From contig JAVIAB010000059.1 of assembly GCA_032433765.1 (NCBI GenBank), forward strand, positions 55,217,603-55,281,602: a DNA stretch of 64,000 bases. The letters are read 5' to 3'. This DNA is from Megaustenia siamemsis. Its lineage: Eukaryota > Mollusca > Gastropoda > Stylommatophora > Ariophantidae. Both the position numbers and the translations under genes were made by a program. How positions within the stretch are numbered: position 1 is the stretch's first letter; each line of letters opens with the position of its first letter. Shown in pieces: positions 24,216 to 35,462 of this stretch. The notes beneath the pieces are model-generated. The model ran no database searches. It had not been told where the DNA came from and saw only the letters and a program-made list of their open reading frames with translations.

Positions 24216-24692
24216 GGGTGTTTTTGTTTGGTATGTCATATTTTTAACAAATCAACTGAAAACAACATATTTCTTATACAGTAAACTTTTCTTAATAAAT
24301 ATGGATATGATATGAATTGATAAATGCTTGTTCTTATTTATCATTTACGAGCACATTTCTCATTTTTGAAAACAAAAATAAAATTTATTTTTTGTTTGCC
24401 GCAACCTTTCATATATACTGATTCAGTGAGTGATTTCTTCCAAATCCTGCTATTGCTCTGTTCTAAACGTTTAAAGACAAAGGTAGTCTCATATCACTAC
24501 TGTTGATAAGTAGTATATTGCAGTGCCCTGATGCCTCTGTGGCACTTTATTTATTTATTTATTTTTTTGTGGGGGGGGGGGGGGTGGTGTGTGGAGAGAA
24601 GCACCCGTGTACTCTTTCCCCACCCTCACACTGAGCCAAGAAGGTAATTTTCTTCAACTGGGAACGACTTTCAAGCCCTGATGCTCCCCTAG
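24216..24692. other. Unique stretch, no gene seen
   Basis: AT-rich, with a G-homopolymer run near 24573-24586. No exon or named repeat. Confidence 0.4.
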
Positions 24693-25596
24693 CAATGCTG
24701 CCACATCTCCCCAACCGTTCTTGCTGTCACATCTCCCCAACCGTTCTTGCAGTCACATCTCATCAACCGTTCTTGCTGTCACATCTCACATTTCCCCATC
24801 CGTTCTTGCTGTCACATTTCCCCAACCGTTCTTGCTGCCACATCTCCCCAACCGTTCTTGCTGTCACATCTCCCCAACCGTTCTTGCAGTCACATCTCAT
24901 CAACCGTTCTTGCTGTCACATCTCACATTTCCCCATCCGTTCTTGCTGTCACATTTCCCCAACCGTTCTTGCTGTCACATCACTCCAACCGTTCTCGCTG
25001 TCACATCTCTCCAACCGTTCTTGCTGTCACATCTCCCCAACCGTTCTCGCTGTTACATCTCCCCAACCGTTCTTGCTGTCACATCTCCCCAACCATTCTT
25101 GCTGTCACATCTCCCCAACCATTCTTGCTGTCACATCTCCCCAACCATTCTTGCTGTCACATCTCCCCAACCATTCTTGCTGTCACATCTCCCCAACCAT
25201 TCTTGCTGTCACATCTCCCCAACCGTTCTTGCTGTCACATTTCCCCAACCGTTCTTGCTGTCACATTTCCCCAACCATTCTTGCTGTCACATCTCCCCAA
25301 CCGTTCTTGCTGTCATATTTCCCCAACCGTTCTTGCTGTCACATTTCCCCAACCGTTCTTGCTGTCACATTTCCCCAACCGTTCTTGTTGTCACATTCCC
25401 CAACCGTTCTTGCTGTCACATTTCCCCAACCGTTCTTGTTGTCACATTTCCCCAACCTTTCTTGTTGTCACATTTCCCCAACCGTTCTTGCTGTCACATT
25501 TCCCCAACCGTTCTTGTTGTCACATTTCCCCAACCGTTCTTGTTGTCACATTTCCCCAACCGTTCTTGTTGTCACATTTCCCCAACCGTTCTTGCT
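24693..25596. repeat. 26-bp minisatellite
   Basis: About 34 units of TGCTGTCACATCTCCCCAAC plus CGTTCT. Left units are mixed (CATCAACC and CACATTTCCCCATCC variants, with a roughly 180-bp duplicated block), middle units carry CCATTCT, right units carry TTTCCCC. Three plus-strand frames of about 300 codons (SCCHISPTVLAVT type) are artefacts of a period that cycles all frames without stops. Confidence 0.95.
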
Positions 25597-25659
25597 TAAT
25601 TATGTATCAATGTATGCACACAAGTGATCATCACGATATCTATATTTTTTTAAACAGTT

Positions 25660-26112
25660 AGCTGAGTGGCAGTGTTCCCTAGCGTTTGGCTTTTCGTGGC
25701 AAGGCGCTGTGCCACTGAGTACGGGTTCGATCCTGCTTCGCTCCATATATTGTTCTTTGTTTTTATTCTGTTGTTGACTCATCGTCACCATCATCGAGTG
25801 CCATCTCCGCAACGAAGATTGCGCCTTTCTGCTCCGTCTCTTGCTTTGATGGTGCAGGTTGTCATAGGCTGGTTTGTCCACCTTTTGATGTTACTCCCCC
25901 ATGTTAGTCTTGGTCTGCCTCTGCCTCTTTTACCTTGTATTTTCCCCTCCAGGATTACTTTTAGTAGGCTGTTGTGTCTTTTAACATGGCCAAAAATCGC
26001 ATTTGTCTTGTTTGAATTGTGTTTAGTAGTTCTTTTTCATCTTTAGTTGTTGATTATTTACCAATTTTTCCGAGTGCTGTAAACGCACCTCTTCCTCTGA
26101 ATTGATTGGCTG
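25660..26112 (+). mobile_element. SINE-5, split by a LINE-C insertion
   Basis: Head AGCTGAGTGGCAGTG and B box GGGTTCGATCC at 25660-25740, body to CTGTTGTTGAC at about 25780; it resumes at GTTGATTATTTACC and ends CCTCTTCCTCTGAATTGATT near 26103. The second copy at 51172-51345 shows the uninterrupted order, which proves the insertion. Confidence 0.82.
25781..26046 (-). pseudogene. LINE-C C-terminal fragment inserted in SINE-5
   Basis: Minus-strand LINE-C tail with RGRGRPRLTW-type codons near 25910-25930 and the 3' end at the left boundary (GATGATGGTGACGATGA). The 5' truncation falls in the AACTAAAGATGAAAAAGAAC region. GTTGTTGA-type sequence occurs on both sides as a short, diverged target-site duplication. 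Confidence 0.82.
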
Positions 26113-26367
26113 ATTATCGCCTCGGAAGTTTCCCTCTAGAATAATTTTCATTTAATATTATTTGTCTTCATGATGATCTGTTGACGGCTGTGAAGAAGTA
26201 GATAATGAAATGGTTTGTCCACTTTTCTTGATCGACTGCCCTAGCAAAGAGCATTCTGCAAAAAGGGGGGGGGGGGGGAGAAGGGGAAGTAGGCAGAGAA
26301 GGAAATGGGAAGATAACATCAAAGAATAGAAAGACATCGACTTTGTTGAATCCCAAAGAATGACTGA

Positions 26368-26402
<35 letters not shown>

Positions 26403-26468
26403 AAACGACTAGCTTGACGAAGTCTTTCAGTGGTGTCAGAAGACCCTTAGGGATATGATTTAAAGAAA
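26113..26468. other. Spacer with G-run and (GA)n
   Basis: Holds a G12-14 homopolymer near 26264 and (GA)n at about 26365-26400. No gene. Confidence 0.5.
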
Positions 26469-26478
26469 ATATATGGGG

Positions 26479-26818
26479 GCTTGGAGGCCTCGGTAGCCTA
26501 GCCGGGACAACCGCCCGACAGTGCTACTACCAAACTTTGGACAACACATGTTTGATTCCCGCTGGAGGCAGTGTGCGTTGTACTCGTGGTTAGAAAGGAA
26601 AAACCCTCGCGGTCGACCCAGCCGCTGTTAAAAAATGGCTACCAGGGTTGTACTCTAGGAAGGTGAGGAATACTGCCTTTTATCGTGAGTTTCGATGCTT
26701 GAAGCGACACTATTCAGAAGTCTCAGAACACTTCTGAATGGGTGGCCGAGGATATATGGATGAAAACTCGCGTGCTAAGAGGCTGATTCAAGTCTCGTAC
26801 GTTACCTTTTACCTTTAC
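26479..26818 (+). mobile_element. SINE-2, tRNA-derived, with 10-bp TSD
   Basis: Head GGAGGCCTCGGTAGCCTAGC, B-box-like GTTTGATTCCCGC, body with GGTCGACCCAGCCGCTG and GCTTGAAGCGACACTATTC, tail TTACCTTTTACCTTTAC. The perfect duplication ATATATGGGG is at 26469-26478 and 26819-26828. Confidence 0.9.
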
Positions 26819-26959
26819 ATATATGGGGTGTTGTTTCATGTAAATCACAGCTGCACTTGAAGATTACGTTTGGAATTATCCATTTATCTTTTAAACAGGA
26901 TTTCTTCTTCTTTTTAAAATTTCAAGTTTCTGAGTTTTATGTTTACGTTTATGTTCATG

Positions 26960-27720
26960 TAGAGCCAGTCTTAATATATGGATGTGAATCATGGACAATA
27001 GGACAATAGACATAAAAATTAAAGGAGGCTGTAAGAATGTGGTTTTACAGAAGAATGTTGAGAATACCACGTACAGCTAAGAAGAGTAATGAAAACGTTC
27101 TAAAAGAGGCCAAATCAAAAAAAGAGTTAATTTCCAATTTTAGGAAGAAACAATCATCATTTGTGGCCATGTAATGAGAAGAGAACAGCTGGAATAGGTA
27201 AAGGTAAAGTACGAGACTTGAATCGGCGTCTCAGTACGCAAGTTTTTAACCCTTATGTGCTCGGCCGCCTATCCAGAAGTGTTCAGAGACTTCTGGACAA
27301 TGTCGCTTCAAGCATCGAAACCTATTATGCGTTGCGGCATTCCTCACCCTCCTAGAGTACTACCCTGGTATCCATTTCTGTCAGCGGCTGGGTCGACCGC
27401 GGGGGTATTTCTTTATTCTAACCACGAGTAAAATTCACACTGCTCCAAGCGGGAATCGAACACGGGTTGTCCGAACGTCGGTAGCCCAGTCGGGTGGTTT
27501 TCCCAACTCGGAATACGAGGCCCCCAGCTGGAATATATTGTAACAACTAGGAAAATTATTGTATCACTAAGTGATAGAGGGAAGCAGAAAGAAAAGATAC
27601 CAGACAGCTTAAGAGAATGGCTTGGTAGAAAGTCAACAACAGAAATAAAAAATAAAAATCGAGATCGAAATTTGGGAAGAGACACGATCACCTACGCCAA
27701 CAGGCACGGCACTTGATGAT
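26960..27720 (+). pseudogene. LINE-B relic split by SINE-2, with 9-bp TSD
   Basis: Starts in EPVLIYGCESWTIGQ, continues MWFYRRMLRIPRTAKKSNEN and ISNFRKKQSS, is interrupted at 27197-27524, then resumes at QLEYIVTT and ends WRDTITYANRHGT with a TTGATGAT end. ATGTTCATG is duplicated exactly (26951-26959, 27721-27729). Several frame breaks and stops; no RT core. Confidence 0.9.
27197..27524 (-). mobile_element. SINE-2 nested in LINE-B, 11-bp TSD
   Basis: Minus-strand SINE-2 with tail TTTACCTTTACC at its left edge and tRNA head GGGGGCCTCGTATTCCGAG at its right edge; B box GTGTTCGATTCCCGC. CAGCTGGAATA is duplicated exactly at 27186-27196 and 27525-27535. Removing one copy plus the element restores the LINE-B order QLEYIV. 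Confidence 0.95.
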
Positions 27721-27868
27721 ATGTTCATGAGTTTTGCTATATTACGATAATCGTAAACTTGACGGTCGCTAGAGTGTTCTTCACATCTTCAGAATGTTCT
27801 TTAGACCTTCACAATGAATATATGTTTTCTGAGATGCGAGAACAAACAGTCCATCGCATTCTCTCATG

Positions 27869-28420
27869 AGCAGAGATAGACTCAAGATGCAACAAAGCTT
27901 GTCAAATCATTGAACAGCTATCATCCCTATTGTCCAACAAGGAGATAACTCTGGAGACAAAACGGGCACTCTACAATACAATCTTCATCCCAGTGTTGTG
28001 CTACCAATGCCAGACCTGGATCCTAGATGCAAGAACAATAGGAAAAATAACCTCTACTGAGATTAAATGTGTCAGACGAATGACAGGAAACAGTCCGAGA
28101 GATAAGATCAGAAATGAAAAACTGAGAAAAAAGCTAGGAATAGCCCCAGTTATAGAATATATAAAGAAACAACAGACAAAATGGTTTGGCTACGTAACAA
28201 GGTCAAAACAAAACACAACGAGCCTTCAACAAATGTCGTGAGAATACCAGATTCAAGAGTCGACCACGAAAAAGATAGATCGATGGAATATTAGAATCAC
28301 TAGGAAACATAACAGCAGCAGAGGTGGACAGAAGAACAAAAGACCGTAAATTATAGCTCCCCTCGACGCTGAAAGGCAAATGAAGAAGGAAAGAAGAAGA
28401 AGAAGACGAAGACGAAGAAG
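27869..28420 (+). pseudogene. LINE-D relic with perfect 11-bp TSD
   Basis: A 103-codon open part (27930-28241) reads LETKRALYNTIFIPVLCYQC, TWILDARTIGKITSTEIKCV, RRMTGNSPRDKIRNEKLRKK and KWFGYVTRSKQNTT. After a frame break near 28200 the tail continues to KDRKL and CRQSTLKGK-type codons and ends in (GAA)n. ATTCTCTCATG is duplicated exactly at 27858-27868 and 28421-28431. It is the longest LINE-D copy here, still lacking RT catalytic motifs. Confidence 0.92.
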
Positions 28421-28619
28421 ATTCTCTCATGTTGTAAACCCGTCGTTTCCTTTGTCTGCATTGCCTTCTTTTGCCTGATATTGTGCCCCATAGAAATATC
28501 TTATCAAAGACTGGTAGGCCAGTTGATGCAATATATGAAGTGACAAATGTATCAACATGTATATGTTTAGTTAACAGTTGAACTTTATATTTGATTTTTA
28601 AAACACTGGCGTAATAGTG

Positions 28620-28905
28620 ACATCATCATTCTCACTGAGTGTCGTCTCCGCATCGAAGGTTGGCTACCGTGGAGCGCCATTCCATTCTGTTTTTTTCCAT
28701 TTCATAGTGCAGGCCATACGTTGACTTGTCCATCTTTTGATGCTGCTCGTCCATATTAGTCTTGGTGTGCCTCTGCCTTTTTTACCTAGTATTTTCCCGT
28801 CCAAGATTACTTTTAACAGGCTGCTATGTCTTTTAACATGCTCCAAAAATCTCATTTGTCATGTTTGAATTATGTTTAGTAGTTCTCTCTTCATTGTTCC
28901 CTCCG
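28620..28905 (-). pseudogene. LINE-C C-terminal fragment
   Basis: The minus strand reads MRFLEHVKRHSSLLKVILDG, GKKGRGTPRLIWTSSIKRWT and a final WNGAPR-type segment, reaching the ACTCAGTGAGAATGATGATG end. A 5'-truncated relic. Confidence 0.85.
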
Positions 28906-29084
28906 CTGCTTTGTTTGGGGAATAGTTCGTGATGAGGCTCCAAACACTTTCCCAATAGCGACCACGATGCTAAACAAGTGTGACAATTGTCAAAACAATA
29001 TGGGTACTAACGTTAGTTTCTCTTTACGCCACAATTTTAACATGATTCGTTCTTTCTTCTCCTTCTCCTTCGTTGTTATTGTAG

Positions 29085-29620
29085 TTGTTGATGCTGTTAA
29101 TGGTTTCAGTTACCTGTGAGCTGACGCCCTACGGAACAACGCCATGTAATGATATCTGCTCTATAGCAGCTAAACAACAAATAATAAATAGCATTTTCAT
29201 ACCAACTTTGTGCTATAAAAGTCAAACATGGACACTTTCTAAATCACATTTAAGAAAGATCAATACATGCGAGATGCGATGCTTGAGAAAAGTAACAAAC
29301 AACACAAGAAGAGATAGAATACCAAATGAAACCATAAGAAAAATGGTAGGAATAAAACCCTGTCAAGAATATATAGAACAACTACTTAAATGGTTGGGCC
29401 TCCTGGTCAGAATGAATCCTCACCAATCACCATCAAGGGCGTTATTCTCGAGAATGCATGGAAAATGACCAAGAGGAAGACCTAGAAGAAGATGGATAGA
29501 TGCAGTGAGAGAGACATGTAACAACAAAGGAAAATCACTAATTCAGATAGTTCGAGCAGCTCAAGAACAACAAATGATATAAACCACGATACCTTTTGGG
29601 ATCAGTGAAAAGAGAAAAGA
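29085..29620 (+). pseudogene. LINE-E C-terminal relic
   Basis: Open from about 29085: AAKQQIINSIFIPTLCYKSQ, TWTLSKSHLRKINTCEMRCL, RKVTNNTRRDRIPNETIRKM and KWLGLLVRMNPHQSPSRALF, then after a TGA, PRGRPRRRWIDAVRETCNNK. It is clearly related to LINE-D in layout (CYQCQTWTL) but distinct in sequence. It ends in an AAGAAAAG-rich tail. The upstream 50 or so codons of the open frame are probably not part of the element. Confidence 0.82.
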
Positions 29621-29977
29621 AAAGAAAGAAAATATAAGAATAATATCTGTAGGTATTTATGAGTTCCTTGTAGTTCCGTACTTGTAGTTCCTTGTAGTTC
29701 CATACTTGTAGTTCCATTTGCTGAGTATCTAAGGAAGTAAAGTTGCTCTGATATCAGGGAAATTTGGACAAGTGATGTTCTACTTCTTCAAAACGGAACA
29801 TTTACGTACATGTTTTGTTAAAAGAGATCACTTCTGTTTGTCTTCTACCTCTTCTATTGGCCCATTATTTGCGCGAGGTGTCGCAGAATAGAGGTATGCC
29901 ATTTGTATAGCTTGTGTTGTTGCCATCTTGACTTTGTTTTGTGAAATTGTTCTGCTATATCCATAATTGTGTTTGTA
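29621..29977. other. Spacer with CTTGTAGTTCC repeats, no gene
   Basis: Three or four copies of TTGTAGTTCC near 29665-29712, otherwise unique. Confidence 0.5.
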
Positions 29978-30300
29978 TTTTGTTAAAACTTTTCAAATAA
30001 GTCTGTATTTTGTTAAAACTTTCAAATAAGTCGGTATTTTGTTAAAGCTTTTCAAATAAGTCTGTATTTTTGTTAAAACTTTTCAAATAAGTCTGTATTT
30101 TGTTAAAACTTTTCAAATAAGTCTGTATTTTGTTAAAACTTTTCAAATAAGTCTGTATTTTGTCAAAAATTTTCAAATGAGTCTGTATTTTGTTAAATCT
30201 TTTCAAATGAGTCTTTGTTTTGTTAAAACTTTCAAATGAGTCTGTATTTTGTTAAAACTTTTCAAATGAGTATGTATTTTGTTATTAAAACTTTTCAAAT
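29978..30300. repeat. 30-bp minisatellite (left patch)
   Basis: About ten units of AAGTCTGTATTTTGTTAAAA plus CTTTTCAAAT. The identical unit returns at 36480-36585, on the other side of the giant palindrome and in the same orientation. Confidence 0.92.
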
Positions 30301-30705
30301 GCGTCTATCTATATAAATGTGTGTCTGTCTATATTAGTCATGTCTCAAATCTTTGTGTGTTTGTGTTTAGTCATATCTCATATCTTTGTGTGTGCATATC
30401 TATGTTTAGTCACATCTCCTATCTTTGTTAGTGCATGTTTATGTAAGTCATGTCTCATATCTTTGTGCGTGCATGACTGTGTTTAGTCATGTCTCATATC
30501 TTAGTGTGTGTATCTGTGTTAGTCATATCTCATATTTTAGAGTATGTCTGTGTTAGTCACACCTCATATCTTAGTGAGTGTCTGTGTTAGTCATTTCTCA
30601 TATATTGGTGTGTGTCAGTGTTAGCCATGCCTCATATCTTTATGTGTGCATGTCTGTGTTAGTCATATCTCATATCTTTGTGTGTGCATGTCTGTGTTAG
30701 TCACT
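30301..30705. repeat. Degenerate about 38-bp minisatellite
   Basis: Nine or so units around GTTAGTCATATCTCATATCT then TTGTGTGTGCATGTCTGT, with length variation. Confidence 0.85.
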
Positions 30706-30929
30706 TCTAGTGACTCGGGCAGATTGTGCTCGTAAACCTGGGAGGGCCGACCATCTAAAGGCAGAATCCCCCTACAGAAAAGACAATCTGCTGCCTTGTA
30801 GGAAGATTTGGGACAATCAAAGGCTAAGGAAAGCAAACCTGAATAAAATGCTGGCTGAAATCGGATGCGCTGGGCCACTGACACAGAACACAGTGCAACA
30901 TTTTAACATGTATTCAGTCAGAGTGGATG
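30706..30929. other. Unique stretch next to palindrome, open frame of unknown origin
   Basis: The plus-strand frame reads TRADCARKPGRADHLKAESP and IWDNQRLRKANLNKMLAEIG. It runs into the palindrome tip, so it is unlikely to be a gene. I cannot assign it to a repeat family. Confidence 0.3.
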
Positions 30930-31439
30930 GTAGTATAGCAGGAATGATTTGTCTAACATTTTGCCCATAAATTAACAAAGACATATAGCGAGGCGCGCGC
31001 GGCGCAGGGGGAGTTAACCGTGACCTCTCATGTCGGGGTGTTGACCTCTCGCGTCGGTGACACAGGAAGTGACCTGTTTATGTCTGGTGTGTACTGACTT
31101 TGGAGTTCTTGATGTACTGGATCGATAGTGATAGTTTAGTATACACCAATGAAAGACAATAGCATTAAATATAAAACAGAAAACAAAAGATATATGTTAT
31201 TCTTTTATTATCTCAGTAGAAATATAGCATACAGTGGATATTATATAACATTACAAAAAATATTTAGTACACTGAGTAAATATACAGTACAAGGATATCA
31301 TTCATTTGTAGCTATGTTGTTGGGTGTCTGCTTAGCTCTTTGTCATAAATGAATCATAAGGGGTGAAAATGTTAGAGATCGCTGGTCAGTCTAAGCTGGT
31401 AGTGTAAAGAGTTAAATATCTAAAGGTGTAGTCGAGACG

Positions 31440-31545
31440 TTATCATCGTATGCCATCCCGATTTGCGTAGACGATCATGCCCTTCCACAATCTTCTATCC
31501 ACCGTGCATTGTATCAATTATGTTGTTGACTGTTTTCCATGCTAT
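31440..31545 (-). mobile_element. LINE-B' fragment in left palindrome arm
   Basis: The minus strand codes VDRRLWKGMI-type residues (CTTCCACAATCTTCTATCCA on the plus strand), matching the IRCTVDRRLWRDMIAYAN segment of the copy at 8.3 kb. The mirror image lies at 35352-35462. Confidence 0.8.
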
Positions 31546-31925
31546 GTCGTTGTATCAGACACAGGTGTCATGTGATTGTATCAGACACATATGTCATGTC
31601 GTTGTATCAGACACATATGTCATGGCGTTGTTTCAGACACGTATGTCATGTCGCTGTATCAGACACGTATGTCATGTCGTTGTATCAGACACGTATGTCA
31701 TGTCGTTGTAGCAGACACGTTTGTCATGTCGTTGTATCAGACACATATGTCATGTCGCTGTATCAGACACGTATGTCATGTCGTTGTAGCAGACACGTAT
31801 GTCATGTCGTTGTATCAGACACGTATGTCATGTCGTTGTATCAGACACGTATGTCATGTCGTTGTATCAGACACGTATGTCATGTCGTTGTAGCAGACAC
31901 GTATGTCATGTCGTTGTATCAGACA
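31546..31925. repeat. 26-bp minisatellite in left arm
   Basis: About 14 units of GTTGTATCAGACACGTATGT plus CATGTC, starting exactly at the end of the LINE-B' fragment. Confidence 0.93.
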
Positions 31926-32520
31926 TAGGCATGGGTGTATATAGGTTGTCTGGTGTGTCTTGAGGGCCGTATGGAGGTCGTCTAGTGTGTCTTGAGGGAT
32001 GTATGGAGGTCGTCTAGTGTGTCTTGAGGGCTGTATGTAGGTCGTCTAGTGTGTCATGATGGTTGCATGTATGTTGTCTAGTGTGGCATGATAGCTGTAT
32101 GTACGTTGTCTACTGTGTCGTGATGTCTGTATGTCGGTTGTCTAGTGTGGCAGAAGGGCTGTATGCCGGTTGTCTAGTGTGTCATGAGGGCTGTATGCAG
32201 CGTGTCTAATGTGGCATGATGGTTGTATGTAGGTTGTCTAGTATGTCTTGATGTCTGTATGTAGGCTGTGTAGTGTGTCATGCCGTTGTATGTTGGTTGT
32301 TTACTGTGTCATTATGGGTGTATGTAGGTTGTCTAGTGTATCATGATAGGTGTATGTAGGTTGTCTAGTGTAGCATGAGGGCTGTATGCAGGTTGTCGAA
32401 TGTGTCATGAGGGTTGTATGCCGGTTGTCTAGTATGTCGTGATGGCTGTATGTAGGTTGTCTAGTGTGTCATGAGGGTTGTATGCCGGTTGTCTACTGTG
32501 TCTTGATGACTGTAAGCAGA
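31926..32520. repeat. 32-bp minisatellite in left arm
   Basis: About 18 diverged units of GGTTGTCTAGTGTGTCATGA followed by GGGCTGTATGTA. Confidence 0.9.
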
Positions 32521-32999
32521 CTGTTTAATGTATCTTGATTTTGACCTGATGAGTTACTAAAAATAGATTTTGACCTATGAGGCAATGTCCGAGGAGTTAC
32601 TAAAATATATATTTGACCTATGATCCAATACCACCGTATATACTTATCAACCATAGACTTTAATACAGCTGTGAAAACCATAATAAATAATTATAATTTA
32701 CTAAAAAATTTAAACATGATGATAGTTAGGGCTTTCTCTAAATGATTAATGAAAATATTTCTACAACACTAGAAAACCCCTTACACACTAAAAAAACAAC
32801 TCATTGAAAGACTCTACTTAAAGTTCATATCCCTGTCATAACTCTGTTAAAGAAAAGTACCACTACTCATGACGGTTACGCCCCTGACACAACTCTACAA
32901 AGAAAGTACTAACAGACATGAAAGTTACGTTCCTGACATAATCCCACTAGAAGGAAATGGTACTTCAAAACATGGACAAGACACCACACTCACTCATAA

Positions 33000-33610
33000 C
33001 TCTACTAAAAGAAAAAATGGTACCCCATGACCATTTTTGAGTGATACGCCTATGAAGTTTTAAAAATAGTAAATTTAACCTTTAGGCTTACCCCAAACTT
33101 TATATTAGACATCCCCATGTCAAGAAGTTTCATAAAATATCACTTTATTATTTTTACCGCGACCACTTTTTGAGGGATACGCCTATGAAACTATTACAAA
33201 TAGTAATTTTATACTCTAGGCTTACCCCAAACTTTATATTAGACATCCCCATGTCAAGAAGTTGCATAAAATATCACTTTATTATTTTTACCCCTGATCA
33301 CTTTTTGAGGGATACGCCTATGAAACTATTAAAAATAGTAAGTTTATACTCTAGGCTTACCCGAAACCTTATATTAGACATCCCCGTAGCAAAAATGTAC
33401 TTAAAACTCACTTTTATGATTTTACCACCCCTGACCATTTTTGAGAGATACGCCTATGAAATCGATAAAAATAGTAAATTTAACCTCTAGGCATATCCTA
33501 AACTTTATTTTAGACATGAGCATATCAAGAAATTGCTTTAAAAAAGCACTTTTACGTTTCTTAATCCCCATACATTTTTTATGGCCAAGCCTATGAAACT
33601 GTTAAAATTA
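33000..33610. repeat. 137-bp tandem repeats, left arm
   Basis: Four to five units marked by GGGATACGCCTATGAAACTA and CTTACCCCAAACTTTATATT. Frames within are not conserved between units. Confidence 0.9.
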
Positions 33611-33784
33611 GTAAATTTAAGTTAAAATATTAAATTTACATTAAAAGTCAACAAAAAATTAGTAGTGTATATGGGTTTAGTACCTGTAAATCTTCGGACA
33701 GCCGAGGATTTTTTTGCCATTATTAATGTAAATTTCATTCATGGGCGTGTCAAAAATAAAGTTTGAGGAAACCCTAGAGGTTAA

Positions 33785-34400
33785 ATTTACTAATTTTAAC
33801 AGTTTCAGATGCGTAGCCATAAAAAATGGATGGGGGTTAAGACACATAAAAGTGCTTTTTTAAGCAACTTCTTGATATGGTTATGTATAAAATAAAGTTT
33901 AGAGTATGCCTAGAGGTTTAATTTACTATTTTTATCGATTTCATAGGCGTATCCCTCAAAAATGTCAGGGGTGGTAAAATCATAAAAGTTATTTTTAAGT
34001 ACATTTTTGCTACGGGGATGTCTAATATAAAGTTTGGGATAAGTCTAGAGTGTGAACTTACTATTTTTAAAGTTTCATAGGCGTATCCCTCGAAAATGGT
34101 TGGGGGTAAAAAATCATAAAAGTGCTTTTTTTAAGTAACTTCTTGATATGGGGGTGTCTAATATAATGTTTCGGATAAGCCTAGAGTATAAACGTACTAT
34201 TTTTAATAGTTTCATAGGGGTACCCCTAAAATAGTGGTCGGCGTTAAAAATAATAAAAGTGATATTTTATGCAAGTTCTTGATATGGGGATGTCTAATAT
34301 GAAGTTTGGGGTAAGCCTAGAGGTTAAATTTACTATTTTTAACAATTTCATAGCCGTATCCCTCAAAAATTGTCAGGGGTGCCATTTTTTCTTTTAGTAG
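33785..34400. repeat. 137-bp tandem repeats, right arm (inverted)
   Basis: Reverse-complement units marked by TTTCATAGGCGTATCCCTC and AATATAAAGTTTGGG, mirroring the left arm. Confidence 0.9.
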
Positions 34401-34867
34401 AGTTATGAGTGTGGTGTAATGTCCATGTTTTGAAGTACCATTTTCTTCTAGTAGGGTTATGTCAGGAACGTAACTTTCATGTCTGTTAGTACTTTCTTTG
34501 TACAGTTGTCTCAGGGGAGTAACCGTCATGAGCAGTAGTACTTTTATTTAGCAGAGTTGTGACAGGGGCGTGAACTTTAAATATAATCTTTCAATGTGTT
34601 GTTTTTTTAGTGTGTAAGGGGTTTTCTAGTGTTGTACCAATATTTTCATTAATCATTTAGACAAAGTCCTAACCATCATAATGTGTAATTTTTTAAAAAA
34701 AAAATTCGTATTATTTATTATGATTTTCTCAGCTGTATTAAAGTCTTTGGTTGATAAGTGGATACGGTGGTATTGGATCATTATGTCAAATATATTTTAG
34801 TAACTCCTCGGGCATTGTCTCATAGGTCAAAATCTATTTTTAGTAACTTATCAGGTCAAAATCAAGA

Positions 34868-35353
34868 TACATTAGACAGCCTGCCTACAATCATCAAGAC
34901 ACAGTAGACAACCGGCACACAGCCATCATGACATACTCGAAAACCGGCATACAGCCCTCCTCCCACACTAGACAACCTACATACAGACATCACGCCACAC
35001 TAGACAATATACATACAACCATCATGATACACGAGACGACCTCCATACAGCCCTCCAGACACACTAGACGACTTCCATACAGCACTCAAGACACACTAGA
35101 CGACCTCCATACAGCCATCAAAACACACCAGACAACCTACATACACCCATCATGCATGTGACTGGTACAACGACATAACAAACGTGTCTGCTACAACGAC
35201 ATGACATACGTGTCTGATACAACGACATGGTATACGTGTCTGATACAACGACATGACACCGGAACTGCTACAAAGACATAACACCTGTGACTGATACAAA
35301 GGCATGACATGGAAAACAGTTTACAACCACATGACACCTGTGTCTGATACAAC
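34868..35353. repeat. Right-arm counterparts of the 32-bp and 26-bp arrays
   Basis: 34868-35155 holds about nine inverted 32-bp units (ACACTAGACAACCTACATAC). 35158-35353 holds about seven decayed 26-bp units (TGTCTGATACAACGACATGA). Both are about half as long as in the left arm. Confidence 0.88.
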
Positions 35354-35462
35354 GACATAGCATGGAAAACAGTCAACAACATAGTTGATACGATGCACGG
35401 TGGATAGAAGATTGTGGAAGGGCATGATCGCCTACGCAATTCAGTATGGCATACGATGATAA
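35352..35462 (+). mobile_element. LINE-B' fragment in right palindrome arm
   Basis: AGCATGGAAAACAGTCAACA, then GGTGGATAGAAGATTGTGGA and ATGATCGCCTACGC, are the plus-strand LINE-B' sequence, mirrored relative to 31440-31545. It ends with the family's GATGATAA-type 3' end. Confidence 0.82.

Noticed and set aside
24695..25661. Three plus-strand frames of about 300 codons (Ser-Cys-Cys-His-Ile-Ser-Pro)
   Set aside because: 26-bp array lacking stops in any phase; no start context, no domain.
31463..31928. Cys/His/Val-rich frames that mimic a metal-binding repeat protein
   Set aside because: 26-bp array in the palindrome arm; the mirrored arm does not keep the frame.
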